This document shows positions 15,785 through 23,481 of a stretch of DNA of 64,000 bases, piece after piece; position 1 is the stretch's first letter; each line of letters opens with the position of its first letter. The notes below the pieces were generated by a model. The model ran no database searches. It was not told where the DNA came from and saw nothing but the letters and a program-made list of their open reading frames with translations. Origin of the DNA: Saccharothrix carnea (GTDB lineage: Bacteria > Actinomycetota > Actinomycetes > Mycobacteriales > Pseudonocardiaceae); the NCBI RefSeq assembly GCF_003014735.1, contig NZ_PYAX01000006.1:372001-436000 (forward strand), written 5' to 3'. Made by a program: the position numbers and the translations under genes.

Positions 15785-15805
15785 GTAACTTCAAGTAACA
15801 GTTAC
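15785..15805. promoter_or_regulatory. A+T-rich dyad upstream of korA
   Basis: GTAACT (15785-15790) and AGTTAC (15800-15805) form perfect 6-bp arms around 9 nt. The flanking 15778-15830 stretch is conspicuously A+T-rich for this genome and includes TATTACT. It is a candidate operator or upstream element for korAB. The rest of 15761-15979 shows no gene. Confidence 0.4.
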
Positions 15806-15979
15806 CAGCCAGTATTACTCGATTACTGCCCAGTTGGCGCCCTGCGCACCTGGTGGGACGAACCGTCCCGCAGAGTGGTACAGGGGAAACCGGCACTTCG
15901 TCGGGCACGACTACCCTCGCGGAGGGGCACGGGGGCATCAGCTCCCAGGCGGTTGTGAGGAAAGGGATCGGCGTAGGAC

Positions 15980-17914
15980 ATGACTACCGACGTTGGTAAC
16001 GGCGCCGCGCCAGGTGGCTCGCCTGAGCAGACCGCACCCGGGGAGACCACGCCCGGCAGGAGCGGCACGGTCCGCAAGCTCGACCGCGTGGTGATCCGCT
16101 TCGCCGGCGACTCCGGCGACGGCATGCAGCTCACCGGCGACCGGTTCACCTCCGAGGCCGCCGCGTTCGGCAACGACCTCGCCACCCAGCCGAACTTCCC
16201 GGCCGAGATCCGGGCGCCCCAGGGCACGCTGCCCGGCGTCTCCAGCTTCCAGCTGCACTTCGCCGACTACGACATCCTCACCCCCGGCGACCGCCCCGAC
16301 GTGCTGGTGGCGATGAACCCGGCCGCGCTCAAGGCGAACATCGACGACCTGCCCAAGGGCGGGATCCTCATCGTCAACACCGACGAGTTCACCAAGCGCA
16401 ACCTGGTCAAGGTCGGCTACGCGGCCGACCCGCTGGAGGACAACTCCCTCACCGAGACCTACCAGGTGCACAAGGTCGCGATGGCCACGCTGACCATCGG
16501 CGCCCTGGAGAACACCGGCCTGGGCAAGAAGGACGCGGAACGGGCGAAGAACATGTTCGCCCTCGGCCTGCTGTCCTGGATGTACCACCGGCCGACCGAG
16601 GGCACCGAGCGGTTCCTGCGCGAGAAGTTCGCCAAGAAGCCCGACATCGCCGAGGCCAACGTGCTGGCGTTCCGGGCGGGCTGGAACTACGGCGAGACCA
16701 CCGAGTCGTTCGCGGTCACCTACGAGGTCGCGCCCGCCAAGCTGAACCAGGGCACGTACCGCCAGATCACCGGCAACACCGCGCTCGCCTACGGCCTCAT
16801 CGCCGCCGGTCAGCAGTCCGGGCTGCCCGTGGTGCTGGGCACGTACCCGATCACCCCGGCGTCGGACATCCTGCACGAGCTGTCCAAGCACAAGAACTTC
16901 GGCATCACCACGTTGCAGGCCGAGGACGAGATCGCGGGCATCGGCGCGGCGCTGGGTGCCTCCTACGGCGGCGCGCTCGGCGTGACGTCGACGTCCGGCC
17001 CCGGTGTGGCGCTGAAGTCCGAGACCATCGGCCTGGCCGTGATGACCGAGCTGCCGCTGATCGTCGTGGACGTGCAGCGCGGTGGCCCGTCCACCGGTCT
17101 GCCGACCAAGACCGAGCAGGCCGACCTGCTGCAGGCGATGTTCGGCCGCAACGGCGAGTCGCCGGTCGCGATCGTCGCGCCGCAGTCGCCCGCGGACTGC
17201 TTCGACGCCGCGCTGGAGGCCGCCCGCATCGCGCTGGCCTACCGCACGCCGGTGCTGCTGCTGTCCGATGGCGCGATCGCCAACGGCTCCGAGCCGTGGC
17301 TGATCCCCGAGGTGTCCGAGCTGCCCGACCTGGGCGTGGAGTTCGCCACCGAGCCGAACTCGCCGGACGGTGACGCGTTCTGGCCCTACCTGCGCGACCC
17401 GGAGACGCTGGCCCGGCCGTGGGCGGTGCCCGGCACGGCCGGTCTGCAGCACCGCATCGGCGGGCTGGAGAAGGCCGACGGCACCGGCAACATCTCCTAC
17501 GACCCGGCCAACCACGACTACATGGTGCGGCTGCGGCAGCGCAAGATCGACGGCATCCGGGTGCCCGACGTCGAGGTCGACGACCCGTCCGGGCAGGCAC
17601 GCGTGCTCGTCGTGGGCTGGGGCTCGTCCTACGGCCCGATCGGCGCGGCGGCGCGGCGGGTGCGCAAGCTGGGCATGCCGGTCGCGCACGCGCACCTGCG
17701 GCACCTCAACCCGTTCCCGAAGAACCTGGGCGAGGTGCTGGCGCGGTACGACAAGGTCGTGGTGCCCGAGATGAACCTCGGCCAGCTGGCGCTGCTGCTG
17801 CGCGCCAAGTACCTGGTCGACGCGATCAGCTACACGAAGGTGCAGGGCCTGCCGTTCAAGGCCGAAGAGCTTCAGGACGTGCTCGCCGACGTGATCAAGG
17901 GAGTGTCCGAATGA
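15980..17914 (+). CDS. korA: 2-oxoglutarate:ferredoxin oxidoreductase, fused gamma-alpha subunit
   Basis: A 644-residue subunit of the KorAB complex, which oxidatively decarboxylates 2-oxoglutarate to succinyl-CoA with ferredoxin as acceptor and supplies an alternative TCA route. The gamma domain is first (RFAGDSGDGMQLTGDRF near residue 40; PAEIRAPQGTLPGVSSFQ near 75). The alpha domain follows from about 245 (GNTALAYGLIAAG, TYPITPASDILHELS, then QAEDEIAGIGAALGASYGG). Length and fusion match actinobacterial KorA. The ATG at 15980 has only a weak ribosome site (GTAGGA). It overlaps korB by 4 nt (ATGA), so the pair is an operon with coupled translation. Confidence 0.95.
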   Translation: MTTDVGNGAAPGGSPEQTAPGETTPGRSGTVRKLDRVVIRFAGDSGDGMQLTGDRFTSEAAAFGNDLATQPNFPAEIRAPQGTLPGVSSFQLHFADYDILTPGDRPDVLVAMNPAALKANIDDLPKGGILIVNTDEFTKRNLVKVGYAADPLEDNSLTETYQVHKVAMATLTIGALENTGLGKKDAERAKNMFALGLLSWMYHRPTEGTERFLREKFAKKPDIAEANVLAFRAGWNYGETTESFAVTYEVAPAKLNQGTYRQITGNTALAYGLIAAGQQSGLPVVLGTYPITPASDILHELSKHKNFGITTLQAEDEIAGIGAALGASYGGALGVTSTSGPGVALKSETIGLAVMTELPLIVVDVQRGGPSTGLPTKTEQADLLQAMFGRNGESPVAIVAPQSPADCFDAALEAARIALAYRTPVLLLSDGAIANGSEPWLIPEVSELPDLGVEFATEPNSPDGDAFWPYLRDPETLARPWAVPGTAGLQHRIGGLEKADGTGNISYDPANHDYMVRLRQRKIDGIRVPDVEVDDPSGQARVLVVGWGSSYGPIGAAARRVRKLGMPVAHAHLRHLNPFPKNLGEVLARYDKVVVPEMNLGQLALLLRAKYLVDAISYTKVQGLPFKAEELQDVLADVIKGVSE

Positions 17915-18966
17915 CGGCGACGGAACTGGGCCTGCCGACCATTGGGGGTCTGGTCGGCGTGCCCACGGCGGACGAGCCTCAGAAGGCCAAGGACTACAAG
18001 TCGGACCAGGAGGTCCGCTGGTGCCCCGGCTGCGGCGACTACGTGGTGCTCAACGCCGTGCAGTCGTTCCTGCCCACGCTGGGGCTCAAGCGCGAGAACA
18101 TCGTGTTCGTGTCCGGGATCGGCTGCTCGTCGCGGTTCCCGTACTACATGAACACCTACGGCATGCACTCCATCCACGGGCGTGCGCCGGCCATCGCGAC
18201 CGGCCTGGCCGTGGCCCGGCCGGACCTGTCGGTGTGGGTCGTCACCGGTGACGGCGACGCGCTGTCCATCGGCGGCAACCACCTGATCCACACGCTGCGT
18301 CGCAACGTGAACCTCAAGATCCTGCTGTTCAACAACCGGATCTACGGCCTGACCAAGGGCCAGTACTCGCCGACGTCCGAAGAGGGCAAGGTCACCAAGT
18401 CCACGCCGCTCGGCTCGCTGGACCACCCGTTCAACCCGGTGTCGCTGGCGCTGGGCGCGGAGGCCACCTTCGTCGGCCGCGCGGTCGACTCGGACCGGGC
18501 GGGGCTGACCGAGGTGCTGCGGCAGGCCGCCGAGCACCGCGGGTCGGCGCTGGTGGAGATCTACCAGAACTGCCCGATCTTCAACGACGGCGCGTTCGAC
18601 GTGCTCAAGGACTCCGACGAGGCCGCCCGGCGGATCATCAACGTGGTCGACGGGCAGCCGATCACGTTCGGCAACGGCGAGTACTCGGTGGTGCGGGACG
18701 GCTTCGGCCTGGCCGTGGCCAAGTCGGCGGACGTCGCGCCGGAGGACGTCGTGGTGCACGACGCGTCGGACCTGAACCTGTCGTTCGCGCTGTCGCGGCT
18801 GTCGACGCAGGACCTGCAGCACACCGTCACCGGCGTGTTCCGCAACGTCGCGCGCACCACGTACGACGACGCGGCGCGGGCGCAGGTGGAGCAGGCCAAG
18901 GCCGCGAAGCCCGCGGACCTGCGCGCGCTGCTGCACGGCAAGGACACCTGGACCGTCACGGGCTGA
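17911..18966 (+). CDS. korB: 2-oxoglutarate:ferredoxin oxidoreductase, beta subunit
   Basis: A 351-residue thiamine-diphosphate subunit. Cluster ligands are in WCPGCGDYVV (near residue 39), GIGCSSRFPY (near 71) and IYQNCPIFND (near 215). The TPP motif GDGDALSIGGNHL (near 113) through LLFNNRIYGLTKGQYSPT is complete. It pairs with KorA for CoA-dependent 2-oxoglutarate oxidation. The ATG at 17911 overlaps the korA stop. A very strong terminator follows 16 nt after the stop, so korAB is a two-gene transcript. Confidence 0.95.
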   Translation: MTATELGLPTIGGLVGVPTADEPQKAKDYKSDQEVRWCPGCGDYVVLNAVQSFLPTLGLKRENIVFVSGIGCSSRFPYYMNTYGMHSIHGRAPAIATGLAVARPDLSVWVVTGDGDALSIGGNHLIHTLRRNVNLKILLFNNRIYGLTKGQYSPTSEEGKVTKSTPLGSLDHPFNPVSLALGAEATFVGRAVDSDRAGLTEVLRQAAEHRGSALVEIYQNCPIFNDGAFDVLKDSDEAARRIINVVDGQPITFGNGEYSVVRDGFGLAVAKSADVAPEDVVVHDASDLNLSFALSRLSTQDLQHTVTGVFRNVARTTYDDAARAQVEQAKAAKPADLRALLHGKDTWTVTG

Positions 18967-18982
18967 GCCTCACCGCACGGGC

Positions 18983-19019
18983 GAGGGCCCCTGTTCCGCC
19001 TCCCGGAACAGGGGCCCTC
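18983..19019 (+). terminator. Terminator of korAB
   Basis: A perfect 16-bp stem pairs 18983-18998 with 19004-19019 around the loop CCTCC, followed by TCTCAT. The remaining intergenic DNA to 19264 holds only the hexanucleotide repeat listed next. Confidence 0.88.
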
Positions 19020-19112
19020 TCTCATGCGGGCATCGCTTCGCAGGCTGCCCGGGCTCATGCCCCAACGAACGCCTCGCCGAAAGCCGAGACCGGTCCGGCC
19101 GAACACCTCGCC

Positions 19113-19147
19113 GGTGCTGGTGCTGGTGCTGGTGCTGGTGCTGGTGC
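19113..19147. repeat. Tandem GGTGCT hexanucleotide repeat
   Basis: Five exact copies of GGTGCT (19113-19142) are followed by GGTGC. The repeat lies in the intergenic region after korB. Short reading frames through it translate as HQHQ or similar and are not considered genes. The copy number is likely to vary between strains. Confidence 0.8.
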
Positions 19148-19264
19148 GAACGCTTCGCAGGGGTCCTCGCCAGGGGGTCCCCTGCTTTCATTCTCCCAGA
19201 GGGGTACGACAATTCCTGGCCGGTCGGTGTGCGGCGACCGGCCAGGACTGGCCGAGGGGTGTTG

Positions 19265-21187
19265 CTACGGGGCCTGGCGGAAGCCCGCCTTCTCGGCGTC
19301 CGAGGTGGTGCGGAACCACACGTCGGCGCGGGTCTCGCGGAAGTTCGCCGACTCGTTGGTGAAGTAGCGGCGGCCGGTCAGGGTCGCCTTGACCTGGAAC
19401 TCCGGTGCCGGGGCCAGGCCATCGGACTTCGGCAGCACCGAGCCGGGGCCGAACGGCGAGCGCGGGTTGAAGCCCTCCTGCTGGCCCTGGAAGCGGGTGC
19501 TGCCGGGTGCGGGCCTGCCGCCGGTGCTCGGGCTGAACCCGACCGGGCGCGGGCGCACCGGGCGCGGTGGCGGAGGCGTGATCGGCTTCGGCGCGAGCGG
19601 TGCGGGTGGGGGCGTGCGCTGGCCGCCCGCGGGACGGGTGGGGCGCTGCGGCAGGCCGCCGGTCGGGTTCATCGGCACGGGGTTGCCGGCCAGCAGTTCG
19701 GGCGCGAGCGTGGGCACGAACGGCTGGTCGTTGCCGGACGACGGCGACGGCGCCGGGCGGGGCTGCTCCGGCTCCTCCACGGCGTCGTCCTCCAGCGGCT
19801 CGAACAGGCTGCGCGGCCGGGCGGGCTCGTCCTTCTTCGGCTCCGGCTTGGGCTCGGCCGTGCGGGCGGGCAGGGGCTGGTCGGCCGCCTGCGGGACGAA
19901 CGTCGGCTCGAACGCGGGCGGCTCGGTCACCTCGGGCTCGGCGACCACCTCGGGCGCAACCGGCTCGACAGCTTCGGGCGCACCCGTCGGCTCGGAGGGC
20001 GCGGCGACCTCCGGCTCGGACTCCACCGGCTCGGCGTCGACCACGGCGCGGATGACGTCGGTGTGCGGGCCCTCGTCGTCGGGCTCCTCGGCCGGACGGA
20101 CCTCGCCGTGACGCGGCTCGTCCTGGCGGCTCTCCTGCTGCCGGGCCAGGTCGTTGAGGAACGCCTCGTCGCTGGACGTCGGCCTGGTGGTGGGCTCAGC
20201 CGGCTCACCGCGGGCCGACTCGACGTCCACCGGCGTGAAGTGGCCGGTCAGGTCGTGCTCGGGCCACACCTGCGGCTCGGGCTCGTCGGTCCGCCGCCGC
20301 TCGCCGTCGACCTCGGCGATGGCCTGCGCCAGCGCGGTGGCCGGGATGAGGGCCGTCTCCTCGGTGGCACCGGGCCTGCGTTCCGGCTCGTCCTCCTCCT
20401 CGCGGCCGGCGGTGTCCACGTCCTCGTCGTAGACCTCCTTGACGGGCTCCTCGCGCCACACCTCGCGCGGCTGGAAGACCTCGACCTCCGGCGGCGCGGT
20501 CGGCTCCTCCTGCCGCGGCGCCACCTCGGCGACCGGACCGGACGGCACCGCGGGCATCAGGGTCGTCGTCGCCTCGGCGGGCAGTTCCGGCTCGTCGTCC
20601 GGCTGGTACGACCGCGGCCGCGGCTTGGGCTCCAGCGTCTCCCTGGTGTCCGCACCCGGCGCCAGCCGCTCGAACAGGCTGCGCGGCGGCTCGTCGTCGA
20701 GCTCGGGGAAGTCGTGCTGCTCCTCGAAGTCGGACAGCGGCCGGTGCTCGTCGTCCAGCTCCTCCAGCAGCGAGTCGCGCTGGTCGAGCTTCATGTTGGT
20801 CACGTCGTAGCGGACCGGCTCGTTGGTGACGTCGAAGTGCACGGGCTCGTTCGTCACGTCGAAGCGGGCGGGCTCGGGCGCCGCGTCGAACCGGGGGCGC
20901 TCGGCGACGGCCTCGTAGCGCGCGGGCTCGGGCGTCAGCACGTCGTCCGCCAGCGAGCGGGACGCCTCCACGTGCCAGTTGTCGAACTCGTCACGCACGT
21001 CCGCCTTCGCGGCGGCGGCGGAGCCCGAGGACGAGCCGGCACCCGGGCGCGGCGACGTCAGGAGGCGTTCCTCCAGGTCTTCCAGCTCCCTCTTGGCCGG
21101 ACGCACCAGGACCAGCCAGGTGAGTGCGACGCCTGCCACGAAGGACAGCAGGCTCCACAGCCACACCTGCCCGAAGAGCGAACTCAC
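19265..21187 (-). CDS. Single-pass membrane protein with long disordered region and C-terminal sunset-like domain
   Basis: A 640-residue protein. One N-terminal helix (LWSLLSFVAGVALTWLVLV, about residues 9-27) is followed by roughly 530 residues rich in Glu, Pro, Asp and Ala with little predicted structure. It then ends with a compact region FQVKATLTGRRYF ... ADVWFRTTSDAEKAGF (about 590-635), which resembles the short sunset domain of actinobacterial envelope proteins. Residues about 85-115 hold near-repeats of FDVTNEP. A basic, Pro-rich segment (about 530-570) precedes the end. The GTG at 21185-21187 follows GGGAGGG. A scaffold or envelope-associated role is plausible; the family name is my reading of the motif. 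Confidence 0.75.
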   Translation of the reverse strand: MSSLFGQVWLWSLLSFVAGVALTWLVLVRPAKRELEDLEERLLTSPRPGAGSSSGSAAAAKADVRDEFDNWHVEASRSLADDVLTPEPARYEAVAERPRFDAAPEPARFDVTNEPVHFDVTNEPVRYDVTNMKLDQRDSLLEELDDEHRPLSDFEEQHDFPELDDEPPRSLFERLAPGADTRETLEPKPRPRSYQPDDEPELPAEATTTLMPAVPSGPVAEVAPRQEEPTAPPEVEVFQPREVWREEPVKEVYDEDVDTAGREEEDEPERRPGATEETALIPATALAQAIAEVDGERRRTDEPEPQVWPEHDLTGHFTPVDVESARGEPAEPTTRPTSSDEAFLNDLARQQESRQDEPRHGEVRPAEEPDDEGPHTDVIRAVVDAEPVESEPEVAAPSEPTGAPEAVEPVAPEVVAEPEVTEPPAFEPTFVPQAADQPLPARTAEPKPEPKKDEPARPRSLFEPLEDDAVEEPEQPRPAPSPSSGNDQPFVPTLAPELLAGNPVPMNPTGGLPQRPTRPAGGQRTPPPAPLAPKPITPPPPRPVRPRPVGFSPSTGGRPAPGSTRFQGQQEGFNPRSPFGPGSVLPKSDGLAPAPEFQVKATLTGRRYFTNESANFRETRADVWFRTTSDAEKAGFRQAP

Positions 21188-21348
21188 GGGAGACCCTCCC
21201 ACTGCTGCTTTGTCACACCCCGACACGCTCCGCTCCCAGGCCTTCACCCGGTAGTGGAAGCGGTGCAAAACTACCCTGACCGCCGGTTCCGGCGCGTGGG
21301 GCCGGCCGGACCCGTGGCCAGAGTTCGATAGTAGGCCACTCAGAGCAA

Positions 21349-21377
21349 CTGACCAGCCAAAACGGCTGGCGTAGAGT
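21349..21377 (+). promoter_or_regulatory. Promoter of rarD with palindrome in the spacer
   Basis: -35 CTGACC (21349-21354), a 17-bp spacer and -10 TAGAGT (21372-21377), 7 nt before the GTG start. The dyad CCAGCC aaaac GGCTGG (21353-21369) overlaps the -35 end and fills most of the spacer, the typical place for a repressor site. Confidence 0.6.
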
Positions 21378-21384
21378 AGCCCGT

Positions 21385-22308
21385 GTGCCGCCGTTGACCC
21401 CTGCCTCCACTGCTGCGCCGGAGGTCGACCGCACCAACCGCGGGATGGCGTTCGGCATCGGCGCCTACTTCCTCTGGGGCATCGTGCCCGCTTACTGGCC
21501 GTTGCTGCAGCCGGCCGGGTCGGTGGAGATCCTGGCGCACCGGATCGCCTGGTCACTGGTCGTGATGGTCGTCATCACGGCGGTGGTGGGGCGTTGGGCG
21601 GGCATCCGCAGGCTGTCGGCGCGCGGCTGGGCGATGGTGGCCGCCGCGTCGGTGCTCATCGCGGTCAACTGGGGCGTCTACATCCACGCGGTGAACACGT
21701 CGCACGTCGTCGAGGCCGCGCTCGGGTACTTCATCAATCCGCTGGTCAGCGTGCTGCTCGGGGTGGTCGTCCTGCGGGAACGCCTGCGCTTGCCGCAGTA
21801 CGGGGCGCTGGTGATCGCGGTGGCCGCGGTCGTGGTGCTGGCGGTGGACTACGGCAGGCTGCCGTGGATCTCGCTCGCGCTGGCGTGCTCGTTCGGCGTG
21901 TACGGGCTGTTGAAGAAGACCGTGCCGCTGGACGCGACGGCCAGCCTGACCGCGGAGAGCATCGTGCTCGCGCCGATCGCGGTCGGTTACCTGATCTGGC
22001 TGGGGCCGGCCGGGACGTTCCACTCGGGCGGCTGGGGCCACGCGCTGTGGCTGGCGTCGGCCGGGCTGGTGACCGCGATCCCGCTGATCCTGTTCGGCGC
22101 GGGCGCCCGCCTCGTGCCGCTGGTGACGATGGGCATGCTGCAGTACCTGGCGCCCGTGCTGCAGTTCGCGTGGGGTGTGTTCGTGATGCACGAGCCGATG
22201 CCCGCGTCCCGCTGGTTCGGCTTCGCCCTGGTCTGGCTCGCGCTGCTGGTCTTCACCGTGGACACGATCCGCACCCGCCGCCGCCTCCCCGTCCCCGACC
22301 TCACCTGA
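21385..22308 (+). CDS. rarD: EamA family transporter, RarD type
   Basis: A 307-residue integral membrane protein with about ten helices in two EamA halves. The start of the domain, GMAFGIGAYFLWGIVPAYWPLL, is characteristic of RarD, as are EILAHRIAWSL, LIAVNWGVYIHAVN, EAALGYFINPLVSVLLGVV and TAIPLILFGAGARLVPL. RarD proteins are linked to chloramphenicol resistance but the natural substrate is unclear; metabolite export is likely. The GTG at 21385 is probably leaderless. It is divergent from the long membrane protein gene. A long palindromic repeat starts 3 nt after its stop codon. Confidence 0.88.
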   Translation: MPPLTPASTAAPEVDRTNRGMAFGIGAYFLWGIVPAYWPLLQPAGSVEILAHRIAWSLVVMVVITAVVGRWAGIRRLSARGWAMVAAASVLIAVNWGVYIHAVNTSHVVEAALGYFINPLVSVLLGVVVLRERLRLPQYGALVIAVAAVVVLAVDYGRLPWISLALACSFGVYGLLKKTVPLDATASLTAESIVLAPIAVGYLIWLGPAGTFHSGGWGHALWLASAGLVTAIPLILFGAGARLVPLVTMGMLQYLAPVLQFAWGVFVMHEPMPASRWFGFALVWLALLVFTVDTIRTRRRLPVPDLT

Positions 22309-22311
22309 CCC

Positions 22312-22456
22312 CGCGAGAGTCCAACGCTCACGTCGCGAGAGTCGTACGTTCAGGACACCTGAGTTCAACGTTCGGCCCTAACGCTGTTAGCCGTGAGCGT
22401 TGAATTCAGGGGTCGCGAACGTACGACTCTCGCGCGCTGAGCGTTGGACTCTCGCG
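22312..22456. repeat. Modular long palindrome, copy 1
   Basis: Nested inverted repeats between convergent rarD and the polyprenyl synthase gene. 22312-22330 pairs perfectly with 22438-22456 (19 bp), and 22334-22351 with 22417-22434 (18 bp). An inner imperfect pair joins 22358-22376 with about 22390-22410. The stop of the polyprenyl synthase gene begins 2 nt to the right. It shares blocks such as TGAGCGTTGAATTC with 41795-42004. Confidence 0.85.
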
Positions 22457-22458
22457 GG

Positions 22459-23460
22459 TTAGTGGGAGCGGGTGACGACGTAGTCGCTCACGGAGGCCAG
22501 GGCGTCGCGGGCGGTGCCGGCGGGCAGGACGGTCAGGGTGGCGCGGGCGCGGGCGGCGTAGTCGTCCAGGGTGCGGCGGGCGCGCTGCAGGCCCGTGGAC
22601 GCGCGCAGGAGGGCCAGGGCCTCGTCCACCTCGGCGTCGTCGGTGATGGGAGCGGCCAGGAGCTTGGCCAGGCGTGAGTCCGGCTCGTCTTCCAGCGCGT
22701 AGAGCATCGGGAGGGTCTTGACGCCCTCGCGCAGGTCCGTGCCGGGCGTCTTGCCCGACTCCTCCGAGGGCGACGCGATGTCGATGACGTCGTCGGAGAT
22801 CTGGAACGCCGCCCCGATGACCTCGCCGTACGACCGCAGCGCCTCCACCTGCTCCGGCGTCACGTCGGAGAACATCGCCCCGAACCGGGCGGCGGTGGCG
22901 ATCAGCGAACCGGTCTTCTCCGCGATCGTGGTCAGGTAGTGCGCGACCGGGTCCTCACCCGCCCGCGGGCCCATCGTCTCGCGCATCTGGCCGGTCACCA
23001 GCTCGGAGAACGTCTCCGCGATGATCCGCGCCGCACCCGTGCCCAGGTCCGCGACCAGCGCCGACGCGTGCGCGAACAGGTAGTCGCCGGTCAGGATCGC
23101 GATGCTGTTGTCCCACTTCGCGTTGGCCGACGCCGCACCGCGGCGCATGGTCGCCTCGTCCATCACGTCGTCGTGGTACAGCGTGGCGAGGTGGGTCAGC
23201 TCGACGACCGCCGCCGCCTTGATCACGCTCTCCCGGTCCCACGTGCCGCCGAACTGGGCGGACAGGATGGTGAACAGCGGGCGGATGCGCTTGCCGCCCG
23301 CGGACACCAGGTGCAGGGACGTCTCCATCACCGGGTGGAACTCGCTCTGCACGACCTTGTGCAGCAGCTCTTCCACCTCGGCCAGGCCGTCCTGAACCAC
23401 CTCCGCGAGCACGGGGTCCGCAAACCGGAACCCCGTCCCCGCCCGCTCGCTACTGGTCAC
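22459..23460 (-). CDS. Long-chain polyprenyl diphosphate synthase (menaquinone side chain)
   Basis: A 333-residue trans-prenyltransferase that builds a long polyprenyl diphosphate from isopentenyl diphosphate. Marks are GGKRIRPLF near residue 55, the first Asp-rich motif HDDVMDEATMRRG near 95 and the second DDVIDIASPSEESGKTPG near 218. The chain length probably matches the menaquinone tail that MenA attaches. The GTG start at 23460 lies 21 nt after the nuoN stop, making it the last gene of the nuo operon. That suggests coordinated supply of quinone for complex I. It resembles GrcC1/HepT/IspB types; product length cannot be read from sequence alone. Confidence 0.9.
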   Translation of the reverse strand: MTSSERAGTGFRFADPVLAEVVQDGLAEVEELLHKVVQSEFHPVMETSLHLVSAGGKRIRPLFTILSAQFGGTWDRESVIKAAAVVELTHLATLYHDDVMDEATMRRGAASANAKWDNSIAILTGDYLFAHASALVADLGTGAARIIAETFSELVTGQMRETMGPRAGEDPVAHYLTTIAEKTGSLIATAARFGAMFSDVTPEQVEALRSYGEVIGAAFQISDDVIDIASPSEESGKTPGTDLREGVKTLPMLYALEDEPDSRLAKLLAAPITDDAEVDEALALLRASTGLQRARRTLDDYAARARATLTVLPAGTARDALASVSDYVVTRSH

Positions 23461-23481
23461 GGCTACAGAGCCTACGTACCA

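Noticed and set aside
18970-19212. Minus-strand frame with a HQHQHQ tract through the GGTGCT repeat
   Set aside because: It overlaps the korAB terminator, has no ribosome site and consists of simple-sequence translation.
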